Assembly (NCBI RefSeq): GCF_002934065.1
Contig: NZ_CP018049.1
Location: 4,958,501 to 5,022,500 of the forward strand
Direction: 5' to 3'
Length of the DNA: 64,000 nucleotides
From: Pseudomonas orientalis
Lineage (GTDB): Bacteria; Pseudomonadota; Gammaproteobacteria; Pseudomonadales; Pseudomonadaceae
Numbering within the stretch: the stretch's first letter is position 1; every line of letters starts with the position of its first letter. The position numbers and the translations under genes are program-made. Below, piece by piece: positions 8,838 through 16,561 of the stretch. The notes beneath the pieces were generated by a model. That model saw only the letters and a list, made by a program, of their open reading frames with translations. It searched no databases and had not been told where the DNA came from.

Positions 8838-9305
8838 ATGATTAACCCCAAGTTGCTGCAGATGGTTGTCAACGCGTCCAACGACGGCATCGTCGTTGCC
8901 GAACGCGAGGGCGACGAGAAGCCGCTGATCTACGTCAACCCCGCGTTCGAACGTCTGACCGGCTACACCCTGGACGAGATTCTCTATCAGGATTGCCGTT
9001 TCCTGCAGTCGGGTGATCGCGACCAGCCGGCCCTGATGGCGATCCGCGAGGCGCTCGACAGTGGCGGCGCCTGCCGCGAGATCGTGCGCAACTACCGCAA
9101 GGACGGCACGCACTTCTGGAACGAACTCTCGGTATCCACGGTGTACAACGCCGCCGACCAGCAGACGTATTTCGTCGGTGTGCAAAAAGACGTCACCACT
9201 CAGGTAAAGGCGCAGCAACGCGTGGCTCAGCTGGAAGCCCAGGTGGCCGAGCTTAAGGCCGAGCTGGCGGCGCTCAAGTCAACGAGCGGCGTTAACAAGC
9301 TGTAA
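8838..9305 (+). CDS. Short LOV-domain blue-light receptor
   Basis: 155 residues from the ATG at 8838. That start places the photoactive cysteine of the YQDCRFLQ motif at position 53, the number used for the P. putida short LOV protein PpSB1-LOV, whose N-terminus (MIN..LL) it also matches; an in-frame ATG at 8826 is possible. Flavin contacts include VNPAFERLTGY and NYRKDGTHFWNEL, with a late FVGVQKDV. The C-terminal 35 residues form an amphipathic coiled coil (QLEAQVAELKAELAALK). It has no output domain, so signalling must go through a partner, and a LitR-like regulator lies 700 bases downstream. Confidence 0.93.
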   Translation: MINPKLLQMVVNASNDGIVVAEREGDEKPLIYVNPAFERLTGYTLDEILYQDCRFLQSGDRDQPALMAIREALDSGGACREIVRNYRKDGTHFWNELSVSTVYNAADQQTYFVGVQKDVTTQVKAQQRVAQLEAQVAELKAELAALKSTSGVNKL

Positions 9306-9363
9306 AAAATGCCTTCTTTAGAGCAATAATGGCCTTTTAATGCGCAACCTTTGAGCTATATCA

Positions 9364-9969
9364 ATGCACCGCGATGCTCTACTGACTCAGGACGAGCTGG
9401 ATTTTATCCAGAACATGCAGCACAACCCGCAGCTCAACCTGCGGGATGCAGGGTCGAGCCTGACGGTCAATGGCGGTGCACAGATTCGCGACCTGCTGAC
9501 CCGGTTGGCCGCCCATGACCAGGTCACCATCCAGGCGCAATTCGACAATCAGCAACTGACCTTCCCTCTGCATCTGGTAGAGGATGAATTTCATGCAGTG
9601 CATCTTCGGTTGGGCGTGCCGAGTATTTTTGAAGACGGGCCGATGGTCCGCCCATGGCGCCTGGCCCTTGAAGAGCCGGTGGCCCTGGAGAACAGCAAGG
9701 GCTACGCCAGCGCCCTGTGGGTGCATGAAGTGTCATTCAAAGGTGTGCTGGTAGAAGGGCGTGGCCGAGCCAGACCGCCGAAAACCTTCTCGTTGTGGTT
9801 CAGCCCGTCCGGTTACGAACGCATTGCGCTGCGCGGTACGTTGGAGCGGGAAACCGCCCGGGGATTGTTCGCCTACCGCCTGAATCAGAGTGACTCGGAT
9901 GAAATCGAGCGCCTGCGCCAGTTCATCCTGCACCAGCATCGTCTGGTGCATCCGCATGTACATGCATGA
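9364..9969 (+). CDS. Uncharacterised protein next to the LOV and LitR genes
   Basis: 201 residues with no signal peptide and no membrane segment. The N-terminal part (DELDFIQNMQ, then ALTL-type beta sequence around residues 55-110) has the look of the YcgR-N/PilZ-associated barrel, but I do not see the RxxxR and D/NxSxxG motifs of a PilZ domain, so I leave it unnamed. It ends 2 bases before the convergent litR stop. The position between the two light-response genes suggests, but does not show, a link to them. Confidence 0.75.
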   Translation: MHRDALLTQDELDFIQNMQHNPQLNLRDAGSSLTVNGGAQIRDLLTRLAAHDQVTIQAQFDNQQLTFPLHLVEDEFHAVHLRLGVPSIFEDGPMVRPWRLALEEPVALENSKGYASALWVHEVSFKGVLVEGRGRARPPKTFSLWFSPSGYERIALRGTLERETARGLFAYRLNQSDSDEIERLRQFILHQHRLVHPHVHA

Positions 9970-9971
9970 GA

Positions 9972-10925
9972 TCAGGTATCCAGGCCGCCACTGAGAAACT
10001 GCTGCAGAAGCTGCTGCATCTGACGCCCTTCACTGCCCAGGCAGCCAATGGACGTACCGGCCAGATCAGCCTGCACCAGGTCCGATGCAGCACCCGCCAG
10101 AAACAGCGGGCAGTTGAGGGTCAATGCCAGCCGGTTCAAGCGCGCTTCCAGGTCCTGCTTGTGTGCGTGGTTGGAGAAAATGACCATCGCCTGGGGGCGG
10201 ATCTTTTCACAGACAAGGGTCAACTCCTCGACCGGCTGACCCAGGCCCAGCACCTTCACGGTCAAATCCTCCCCGCTCATCAGCAGCGCCGCCACCAAAA
10301 GCTCAAGTTTTCGGCACTCACCCGGCATGGCGCAGAGTAACACGCGGGGGGCCGCCGATGCGCTGGCTATCTGTAGACGCAGGAGCGTCTGCACGCGCAG
10401 GAAAGCGTCGAAAAACAGCCACTCGCTGGCCTGGCCGAAACCGCCCTGATGGCGCAGCAGGTCGTTCCACAGCGGCATCAGGATGTCCTGGAACGCGACG
10501 TTCAAGGGATAGCTCGAGAAAATCTGACCGTACACGCTTTCCAACTGGCGATCATCGAAAGCACTGATGGCCTGCAGCAGCCGAGCCCGCCACTGCGGCC
10601 ATTCGCTGTCTGCAACCGCGTCGCGCTCGGCACGCAGCGCGTCGACCTGTTGAGCGTCACGGGCCAGAAGTTTGCCTACCTTGCTCACCGCGACGCCACG
10701 TTCAGTCCATTCGAGAATACGATTGACCGTCTCGATATCGCCCCTGGAGTAAAGGCGGTGCCCGCTTTCGGTGCGCACGGGCCGGATCAGACCATAGCGC
10801 CGCTCCCACGCCCGCAGCGTGACCGGATTGACGCCTGTCAATCTTGCGACTTCTCGAATGGGGAACAGTTGCGCCGAATCAATCGATGCCAGCTGCAAAG
10901 TGCTATCAGTCGGGGCAGTAATCAC
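9972..10925 (-). CDS. litR: MerR-family LitR/CarH-like regulator lacking the B12 ligand (class II type)
   Basis: 317 residues from a GTG at 10925; the frame stays open to a GTG at 11018, so the start is uncertain. The later start is preferred because a TTGAAA-N18-TTAAAT promoter falls at about 10933-10964. The MerR helix-turn-helix (FPIREVARLTGVNP, then WERRYGL) is near residues 21-65. The C-terminal part has the helix bundle plus cobalamin-binding fold, but the DxHxxG-type segment reads MPGECRKLELL, without the His. B12-lacking LitR proteins paired with short LOV proteins were described in P. putida; that pairing is reproduced here. Confidence 0.88.
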   Translation of the reverse strand: MITAPTDSTLQLASIDSAQLFPIREVARLTGVNPVTLRAWERRYGLIRPVRTESGHRLYSRGDIETVNRILEWTERGVAVSKVGKLLARDAQQVDALRAERDAVADSEWPQWRARLLQAISAFDDRQLESVYGQIFSSYPLNVAFQDILMPLWNDLLRHQGGFGQASEWLFFDAFLRVQTLLRLQIASASAAPRVLLCAMPGECRKLELLVAALLMSGEDLTVKVLGLGQPVEELTLVCEKIRPQAMVIFSNHAHKQDLEARLNRLALTLNCPLFLAGAASDLVQADLAGTSIGCLGSEGRQMQQLLQQFLSGGLDT

Positions 10926-11032
10926 GTTATTTCTGACAAAAGTCACCAGGATTGGAGCCGCATTTAACGCCTTTAAACCTGTCTTTTTCAAGCTCCCTGG
11001 ACTTCGGACCAATGTCACTGGCGTATTTTCCC

Positions 11033-11059
11033 AAAACAGGAATAATCCTTGCCTGTTTT
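11033..11059. promoter_or_regulatory. Perfect inverted repeat between litR and the ABM gene
   Basis: AAAACAGG and CCTGTTTT are perfect 8-base arms separated by 11 bases that contain AATAAT, a -10-like hexamer reading toward the ABM gene. A related half (AAGACAGG on the minus strand) lies near the putative litR promoter. It is a plausible LitR operator; no binding data. Confidence 0.35.
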
Positions 11060-11140
11060 TTCAGCGCAGTGGCACTACCCGCCGCTGCGCTCGTGCGCTG
11101 CCTACCCGGCCAAGCGCACCCGTTTATCTGGAGATACACA

Positions 11141-11698
11141 ATGTCTACCTCTCCCGTCACCTTGATGGTTGCGCGCCGTGTGGCCAAAGGTCGCTATGAA
11201 GAACTGATGGCCTGGCTGCGCGAAGGCGAGCAACTGGCCACCGATTTTCCCGGTTACCTGGGCTCCGGCGTGCTCGCACCGCCTCCCCATGATGATGAAT
11301 TCCAGATTATCTTCCGCTTCGCCGATGAAAAGACCCTGCATGCCTGGGAGTTTTCCGCGTCGCGCAGTGCCTGGCTGAGCCGTGGCAGCGAGCTGTTTGC
11401 CGACCCGTCCGAGCACCGTGTCAGTGGCATCGATGGCTGGTTCGGCGCCGTCGGCGCACGCCCGCCGCGCTGGAAACAGGCGGTGGCGATCTGGCTGGCG
11501 TTTTTCCCGGTGTCGCTGCTGTTCAATTTCGGCCTGGCCCCCCTGCTCGGCGAGTTGGACCTGTTCAGCCGGGTGCTGGTCAGCACCCTGGCGCTCACAC
11601 CGTTGATGGTTTACTTCTTTATCCCGTTATCGACTCATCTACTGGCGAACTGGCTGCACCCGACGCCGTCCCGCAAGGCCGGCGAAGCCGCTGCCTGA
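11141..11698 (+). CDS. Antibiotic-biosynthesis-monooxygenase (ABM) domain membrane protein
   Basis: 185 residues from the ATG at 11141 with GGAG 8 bases upstream; the frame extends upstream without a better start. Residues 1-110 form a ferredoxin-like ABM domain (MVARRVAKGRYEEL, FRFADEKTLHAWE). Two hydrophobic helices follow, at about 115-135 and 148-170, ending in a basic tail. Such fusions are usually annotated as antibiotic biosynthesis monooxygenases without known reaction. It is divergent from litR with an operator-like repeat between them, so light control is possible. Confidence 0.8.
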   Translation: MSTSPVTLMVARRVAKGRYEELMAWLREGEQLATDFPGYLGSGVLAPPPHDDEFQIIFRFADEKTLHAWEFSASRSAWLSRGSELFADPSEHRVSGIDGWFGAVGARPPRWKQAVAIWLAFFPVSLLFNFGLAPLLGELDLFSRVLVSTLALTPLMVYFFIPLSTHLLANWLHPTPSRKAGEAAA

Positions 11699-11713
11699 GT
11701 ACAGGGGGGGCGG

Positions 11714-11744
11714 GTCGCTGGTATAGTTTGCATCTGCCAGCGAC
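11714..11744 (+). promoter_or_regulatory. Inverted repeat around a -10-like box upstream of folM
   Basis: GTCGCTGG and CCAGCGAC are perfect 8-base arms around a 15-base centre that starts with TATAGT. It ends 12 bases before the folM start. No T run follows, so it reads as an operator or a leader hairpin more than a terminator. Confidence 0.3.
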
Positions 11745-11755
11745 TCGAGCCTCCC

Positions 11756-12466
11756 ATGACTGCAACCAACGCCCCGATCCTGATCACCGGTGCCGGCCGG
11801 CGTGTCGGCCTGTATTGCGCCGAGCGCCTGCTGGACGAAGGGCAACCGGTGATCTTCAGCTACCGCAGCGAACGTCCGGGTGTGCAGCAATTGCGCGAAC
11901 GCGGCGCGGTCGGCCTGTTTGCCGATTTTTCCAGCGAGGCGGGAATCCTGGCGTTCATCGCTGAGCTGAAGTCACGTACCGACGCGCTGCGTGCGATCAT
12001 CCACAACGCTTCGGCCTGGGTCGCGGAAACGCCGGGCGACGAAAGCCGCGCCTTTATCGATATGTTCAGCGTGCACATGCTTGCGCCGTACCTGATCAAC
12101 CTGCATTGTTCCCCCCTGCTGCAACGCTCGACACCGGCCGACATCGTGCATATCAGCGACGATGTGGTGCGCAAGGGCAGCCGTCAGCACATGGCCTATT
12201 GCGCCACCAAGGCCGGTCTCGACAGCCTCACGCTGTCGTTTGCCGCGCAGTTCGCACCGTTGATCAAGGTCAACGGCATTGCGCCGGCCATGGTGATGTT
12301 CAATGAAGGCGACGACGCGGCCTATCGCGACAGGGTCCTGGCCAAGTCGGCACTGGGCATCGAGCCCGGGCCGCAAGTGATCTACCAGAGTGTGCGTTAC
12401 CTGCTGGACAACCCCTATGTCACCGGGACCACCCTGACCGTCAACGGCGGGCGGCACATCAAGTAA
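11756..12466 (+). CDS. folM: Dihydromonapterin reductase FolM
   Basis: 236-residue SDR protein that reduces dihydromonapterin (and weakly dihydrofolate) to the tetrahydro form. It has the TGAGRRVG cofactor loop with the Arg pair typical of NADPH-dependent pteridine reductases, HNAS in place of NNAG, and the catalytic YCATKAG. It is first of folM-folE-folX, spaced 20 and 2 bases apart. In Pseudomonas this set is linked to the tetrahydromonapterin cofactor of phenylalanine hydroxylase. Confidence 0.9.
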   Translation: MTATNAPILITGAGRRVGLYCAERLLDEGQPVIFSYRSERPGVQQLRERGAVGLFADFSSEAGILAFIAELKSRTDALRAIIHNASAWVAETPGDESRAFIDMFSVHMLAPYLINLHCSPLLQRSTPADIVHISDDVVRKGSRQHMAYCATKAGLDSLTLSFAAQFAPLIKVNGIAPAMVMFNEGDDAAYRDRVLAKSALGIEPGPQVIYQSVRYLLDNPYVTGTTLTVNGGRHIK

Positions 12467-12486
12467 GCCGTTTGTGAGGATGTTGT

Positions 12487-13047
12487 ATGACTTTGTCCCT
12501 GCCCCACCATTACCGCGAGATCCTCAAGGGCCTGGGTGAAGACCCCGAGCGCGAAGGCCTGCTCGATACGCCCAAGCGCGCCGCCAAGGCGATGCAGTAT
12601 CTGTGTCATGGCTACGAGCAGAATCTGCAGGAAATCGTCAACGGCGCCTTGTTCGCCTCTGACAATGACGAGATGGTGATCCTCAAGGACATCGAGTTGT
12701 ACTCGCTGTGCGAGCATCACCTGCTGCCCTTTATCGGCAAGGCCCACGTGGCCTATATTCCGACCGGCAAGGTGCTGGGCCTGTCCAAGCTGGCGCGCAT
12801 CGTCGACATGTTCGCCCGACGCCTGCAGATCCAGGAAAACCTCACCCGACAGATCGCCGATGCCATCCAGGACGTGACCCAGGCCGCCGGCGTGGCGGTG
12901 GTGATCGAGGCCAGGCACATGTGCATGATGATGCGCGGCGTGGAAAAACAGAATTCAACCATGAACACCTCGGTGATGCTCGGCGCCTTCCGCGAGTCGA
13001 ACACCACGCGCATGGAGTTCCTGCAACTGATTGGACGGAGCAAGTAG
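12487..13047 (+). CDS. folE: GTP cyclohydrolase I
   Basis: 186 residues, full length for type I FolE. It converts GTP to dihydroneopterin triphosphate. The zinc ligands are in LCEHHLLPF and in the RHMCMMMRG segment; SKLARIVDMFARR and the terminal GAFRES segment are conserved. It lies between folM and folX, so this is probably the monapterin-branch paralogue and not the main folate gene; that is inference. Confidence 0.95.
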   Translation: MTLSLPHHYREILKGLGEDPEREGLLDTPKRAAKAMQYLCHGYEQNLQEIVNGALFASDNDEMVILKDIELYSLCEHHLLPFIGKAHVAYIPTGKVLGLSKLARIVDMFARRLQIQENLTRQIADAIQDVTQAAGVAVVIEARHMCMMMRGVEKQNSTMNTSVMLGAFRESNTTRMEFLQLIGRSK

Positions 13048-13049
13048 CA

Positions 13050-13421
13050 ATGCCACAACTTCAACCAGGCATGGCGCGCATCCGGGTCAAGGACCTGTGC
13101 CTGCGCACCTTTATCGGCATCAACGAGGACGAAATCCTCAACAAGCAGGATGTGCTGATCAACCTCACCATCCTGTATGCCGCCCAGGAAGCCGTGCGCG
13201 ATAATGACATCGACCATGCCTTGAATTACCGCACCATCACCAAGGCGATCATCGCCCATGTCGAAGGCAACCGTTTTGCCCTGCTCGAGCGCCTGACCCA
13301 GGAGCTGCTGGACCTGGTGATGAGTAACCAATCGGTGCTGTACGCCGAAGTCGAAGTGGACAAGCCCCATGCGCTGCGCTTTGCCGAGTCGGTTTCGATT
13401 ACTCTGGCGGCCAGCCGCTGA
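13050..13421 (+). CDS. folX: Dihydroneopterin triphosphate 2'-epimerase
   Basis: 123 residues from the ATG at 13050, two bases after the folE stop; a longer frame from 12708 runs inside folE and is not used. It is of the FolB/FolX fold, with IGINEDEILNKQDVLIN and LNYRTITKAI segments. FolX epimerises dihydroneopterin triphosphate to the monapterin form, which FolM then reduces after dephosphorylation. The FolX rather than FolB call rests on the folE and folM neighbours and on LCLRTFIGINEDE. Confidence 0.9.
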   Translation: MPQLQPGMARIRVKDLCLRTFIGINEDEILNKQDVLINLTILYAAQEAVRDNDIDHALNYRTITKAIIAHVEGNRFALLERLTQELLDLVMSNQSVLYAEVEVDKPHALRFAESVSITLAASR

Positions 13422-13437
13422 TACTCAAGTGAGCCCT

Positions 13438-13734
13438 ATGAACGACCAACAACGCCTCGAACTCGAAGCCGCCGCCTTTCGCCGGCTGGTAGCACACCTG
13501 GACAGCCGCAAGGATGTACAGAACATCGACCTGATGAACCTGGCCGGCTTCTGCCGCAACTGCCTGTCCAAGTGGTACAAGGCCGAGGCCGATGAGCGCC
13601 GGATCGAGCTGAGCCTCGATGACGCCCGTGAAGTGGTGTACGGCATGCCGTACGCGCAGTGGAAAGCCCAATATCAAAAAGAAGCCAGCGCCGACCAGCA
13701 GGCCGCGTTCGCCAAAGGAAAACCCCATGACTGA
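13438..13734 (+). CDS. DUF1244 family protein
   Basis: 98 residues starting MNDQQRLELEAA. The central NLAGFCRNCLSKWY segment with two close cysteines, and YGMPYAQWKAQYQ, are the family signatures. It is cytoplasmic and of unknown function. It follows folX by 16 bases and its stop overlaps the hopJ start, so it is probably part of the same transcript. Confidence 0.88.
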   Translation: MNDQQRLELEAAAFRRLVAHLDSRKDVQNIDLMNLAGFCRNCLSKWYKAEADERRIELSLDDAREVVYGMPYAQWKAQYQKEASADQQAAFAKGKPHD

Positions 13735-14068
13735 CCTGACCACCCTGCGCGCCAGCCTCAACAGCGGCGAGCACGTTTTTGCCGATACTCTGGCTTTTGT
13801 TGCCGCAGGTTACGACTACCAGCCGCAAGCCTTCACCAACGGCGAGGTGGAAAATGCCGCCGGCCAGAACGAAGGTTCGTGCAAGACCCTGGGGTTGGCG
13901 TTACTGGAGGGGTTGAGCGATCAGGAAGCGTTGCTGGCGTTTGGCGAGCATTACCGTGCGGTGGTGGCGACGCCTGAAGGCAGTGACCACGGAAATATCC
14001 GCGCATTGATCGCCCATGGTCTGGCCGGTGTGAAATTCAGCGCACAGCCGCTGACGCGCAAATCCTGA
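13727..14068 (+). CDS. HopJ family protein
   Basis: 113 residues from the ATG at 13727, which overlaps the DUF1244 stop by 8 bases. Conserved parts are FADTLAFVAAGYDYQPQAF, EGSCKTLGLALLEGL, LLAFGEHYRAV and DHGNIRALIAHGL. The family is named after a putative P. syringae type III effector but is widespread in non-pathogens, so an effector role should not be assumed. Its 3' part is repeated just downstream. Confidence 0.85.
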   Translation: MTDLTTLRASLNSGEHVFADTLAFVAAGYDYQPQAFTNGEVENAAGQNEGSCKTLGLALLEGLSDQEALLAFGEHYRAVVATPEGSDHGNIRALIAHGLAGVKFSAQPLTRKS

Positions 14069-14086
14069 GTCAGACGCGGAGCAAAA

Positions 14087-14176
14087 TGTGGGAGGGGGCT
14101 TGCCCCCGATGGCAGTGTGTCAGTCAGTACATCTGATACTGAAACACCGCAATCGGGGGCAAGCCCCCTCCCACAT
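14087..14176. repeat. REP doublet, copy 1
   Basis: Inverted pair of the TGTGGGAGGGGGCTTGCCCC type. The doublet and its flanks are identical to the one at 14391-14480, including the spacer. Confidence 0.9.
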
Positions 14177-14196
14177 TTGTTTTGCAGCGTCGCTTA

Positions 14197-14372
14197 GTTC
14201 GCGCAAGAGCCTGGGGTTGGCGTTGCTGGAAGGGTTGCTGGTGTTTGGCGAGCATTACCGTTCGGTGGTCGCGACGCCTGAAGGCACTGACCACGGAAAT
14301 ATCCGCGCATTGATCGCCCATGGCCTGGCCGGCGTGAAATTCAGCGCACAGCCGCTGACCCGCAAATCCTGA
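14197..14372 (+). pseudogene. Truncated second copy of the hopJ 3' end
   Basis: Bases 14197-14372 match the last 194 bases of hopJ (13875-14068) with about a dozen substitutions and one 18-base in-frame deletion. The frame is still open through DHGNIRALIAHGLAGVKF to the same stop, but there is no start or ribosome binding site, so it should not be translated. Together with the REP doublet it forms a tandem duplication of about 300 bases. Confidence 0.8.
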
Positions 14373-14390
14373 GTCATACGCGGAACAAAA

Positions 14391-14480
14391 TGTGGGAGGG
14401 GGCTTGCCCCCGATGGCAGTGTGTCAGTCAGTACATCTGATACTGAAACACCGCAATCGGGGGCAAGCCCCCTCCCACAT
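14391..14480. repeat. REP doublet, copy 2
   Basis: The second half of the hopJ-REP tandem duplication. It ends 18 bases before the trxB stop on the other strand. Confidence 0.9.
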
Positions 14481-14497
14481 TTGTTTTGCAGAGCTGC

Positions 14498-15460
14498 TTA
14501 GAACGAAGCGTCTTTCAGACCATCGAGGTAACGCTCAGCATCCAGGGCCGCCATGCAGCCGGCGCCGGCCGAGGTGATGGCCTGGCGGTACACGTGGTCC
14601 GCCACGTCACCGGCAGCGAAGATGCCTTCGATGTTGGTGGCTGTTGCGTTGCCTTCACGGCCGCCCTGCACCACCAGGTAACCGTCTTTGGCTTCCAGCA
14701 CGCCTTCGAACAACGAGGTGTTCGGGGTGTGGCCGATGGCGATGAATACGCCGTCGACTGTCAACTCGTCGAAGCTGCCGTCGTTGTTCTTCAGGCGGGC
14801 GCCGGTCACGCCCATGTTGTCACCCAGGACTTCGTCCAGCGTGGCGTTGAGCTTGAGGATGATCTTGCCTTCAGCGACACGGGCGTGCAGCTTGTCGATC
14901 AGGATTTTCTCGGCGCGGAAGGTTTCGCGGCGGTGCACCAGGGTCACGGTGCTGGCGATGTTGGCCAGGTACAGCGCCTCTTCCACGGCGGTGTTGCCGC
15001 CACCGACCACAGCCACCGGCTTGTTGCGATAGAAGAAACCGTCGCACGTCGCGCAGGCGGAAACGCCCTTGCCCATGAACGCCTCTTCCGAGGGCAGCCC
15101 GAGGTAACGGGCGCTGGCGCCGGTGGCGATGATCAATGCGTCACAGGTGTACACGCCGCTGTCGCCGGTCAGGCTGTAAGGCTTCTTGGAGAAGTCGACC
15201 TTGTTGATGTGGTCGAACACGATCTCGGTTTCAAAGCGCTCGGCGTGTTCTTTCATACGCTCCATCAGCACCGGGCCGGTCAGGCCATGGACATCGCCCG
15301 GCCAGTTGTCGACTTCAGTGGTGGTGGTCAACTGACCGCCCGCCTGCATGCCGGTGATCAGCAGCGGCTTGAGGTTGGCCCGGGCAGCGTAGACGGCAGC
15401 GCTGTAACCGGCAGGGCCGGAACCGAGAATAATCACTCGCGAATGACGGGTATCAGACAT
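14498..15460 (-). CDS. trxB: Thioredoxin reductase
   Basis: 320 residues, the full bacterial TrxB length. It reduces thioredoxin with NADPH through FAD and an active-site disulfide. It has GSGPAGYSAAVYAAR (FAD loop), GGNTAVEEA (NADPH loop), the redox pair in CATCDGF, and GIFAAGDV near the C-terminus. It stands alone on its strand; the 5' region up to cysZ (15461-15742) shows nothing else I can name. Confidence 0.97.
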   Translation of the reverse strand: MSDTRHSRVIILGSGPAGYSAAVYAARANLKPLLITGMQAGGQLTTTTEVDNWPGDVHGLTGPVLMERMKEHAERFETEIVFDHINKVDFSKKPYSLTGDSGVYTCDALIIATGASARYLGLPSEEAFMGKGVSACATCDGFFYRNKPVAVVGGGNTAVEEALYLANIASTVTLVHRRETFRAEKILIDKLHARVAEGKIILKLNATLDEVLGDNMGVTGARLKNNDGSFDELTVDGVFIAIGHTPNTSLFEGVLEAKDGYLVVQGGREGNATATNIEGIFAAGDVADHVYRQAITSAGAGCMAALDAERYLDGLKDASF

Positions 15461-15742
15461 GACTCACTCCTATCGACCGTCCGCACAACAAGACGGCTGG
15501 AATAAAAAAGGGACCACGAAGCACTTGGGGAAGGCTTGAACTCGCGGGCCCTGAAAATAATGGGTGCAGCGTATCGAGGGGGGCAAGATTAAGGAAATAC
15601 GGAATAACAATCCAGCTCATAGGTGGTCTCTATGCAGTCGGCTCGGTCAATCGAGGCGTTTGTTACCGTTGATGTCGCCGCTTTCGCCCGGAATACAAAG
15701 CCGGTAAGGTCGGCCCGTTCGTCACTATGCTCGGAGTTATCC

Positions 15743-16507
15743 ATGCCCGCCCCCGCTCTTTCCGGCCCGCAATACCTGCGCGAAGGCCTCAAACTGGTGC
15801 TGAGCCCCGGCCTGCGCCTGTTTGTGCTGCTGCCGCTGGCGATCAACCTGCTGCTGTTTGTGGGGCTGATCTATTTTGCCGGGCACCAGTTCAGCCTGTG
15901 GGTTGACCACCTGATGCCAACCCTGCCGAGTTGGCTGAGCTTTCTCAATTACCTGTTATGGCCGTTGTTTGTCGCGCTGGTGGTGCTGATGGTGTTCTTC
16001 ACCTTCACCATGCTCGCCAACATCATCGCGGCGCCGTTCAATGGCTTTCTATCGGAGAAAGTCGAGGTGGTGGTGCGTGGCACCGACGACTTCCCCGCGT
16101 TCAGTTGGGCCGAATTGATCGCCATGGTCCCGCGCACCCTGGCCCGGGAAATGCGCAAGCTGGGCTACTTTCTGCCGCGGGCTATCGGCCTGTTCATCCT
16201 GTCGTTCATTCCAGTGGTCAACCTGATTGCCGCGCCGTTGTGGCTGCTTTTCGGCGTGTGGATGATGGCGATCCAATACATCGACTACCCGGCCGACAAC
16301 CACAAGCTGGGCTGGAACGAAATGCTCGCCTGGCTGCGCCAGAAACGCTGGCAGAGCATGAGTTTTGGCGGAGTCGTCTACCTGGTGCTGCTGGTGCCGG
16401 TGGTCAACCTGCTGATGATGCCGGCGGCGGTCGCCGGGGCCACGCTGTTCTGGGTGCGCGAGCAAGGTGCCGAGGCGATGACGGGTCAGCAGGTAGCCCG
16501 GTCATAA
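15743..16507 (+). CDS. cysZ: Sulfate transporter CysZ
   Basis: 254 residues from the ATG at 15743 with GGAG upstream. It is an integral membrane protein with hydrophobic spans near residues 25-45, 65-95, 140-165 and 205-230. GPQYLREGLKLVLSPGLR and the NHKLGWNEML region are typical of CysZ, which imports sulfate for cysteine synthesis. The divergent neighbour trxB is often next to cysZ in pseudomonads. Confidence 0.92.
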   Translation: MPAPALSGPQYLREGLKLVLSPGLRLFVLLPLAINLLLFVGLIYFAGHQFSLWVDHLMPTLPSWLSFLNYLLWPLFVALVVLMVFFTFTMLANIIAAPFNGFLSEKVEVVVRGTDDFPAFSWAELIAMVPRTLAREMRKLGYFLPRAIGLFILSFIPVVNLIAAPLWLLFGVWMMAIQYIDYPADNHKLGWNEMLAWLRQKRWQSMSFGGVVYLVLLVPVVNLLMMPAAVAGATLFWVREQGAEAMTGQQVARS

Positions 16508-16561
16508 ATCCATCATCGCAGTGACACAATGACGACATGGCCCGCAGCGACACTGTGGGTC

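Noticed and set aside
13875..14480. CRISPR-like repeats
   Set aside because: The repeated units are REP doublets and a partial hopJ copy; there is no regular array of short repeats with unique spacers and no cas gene.
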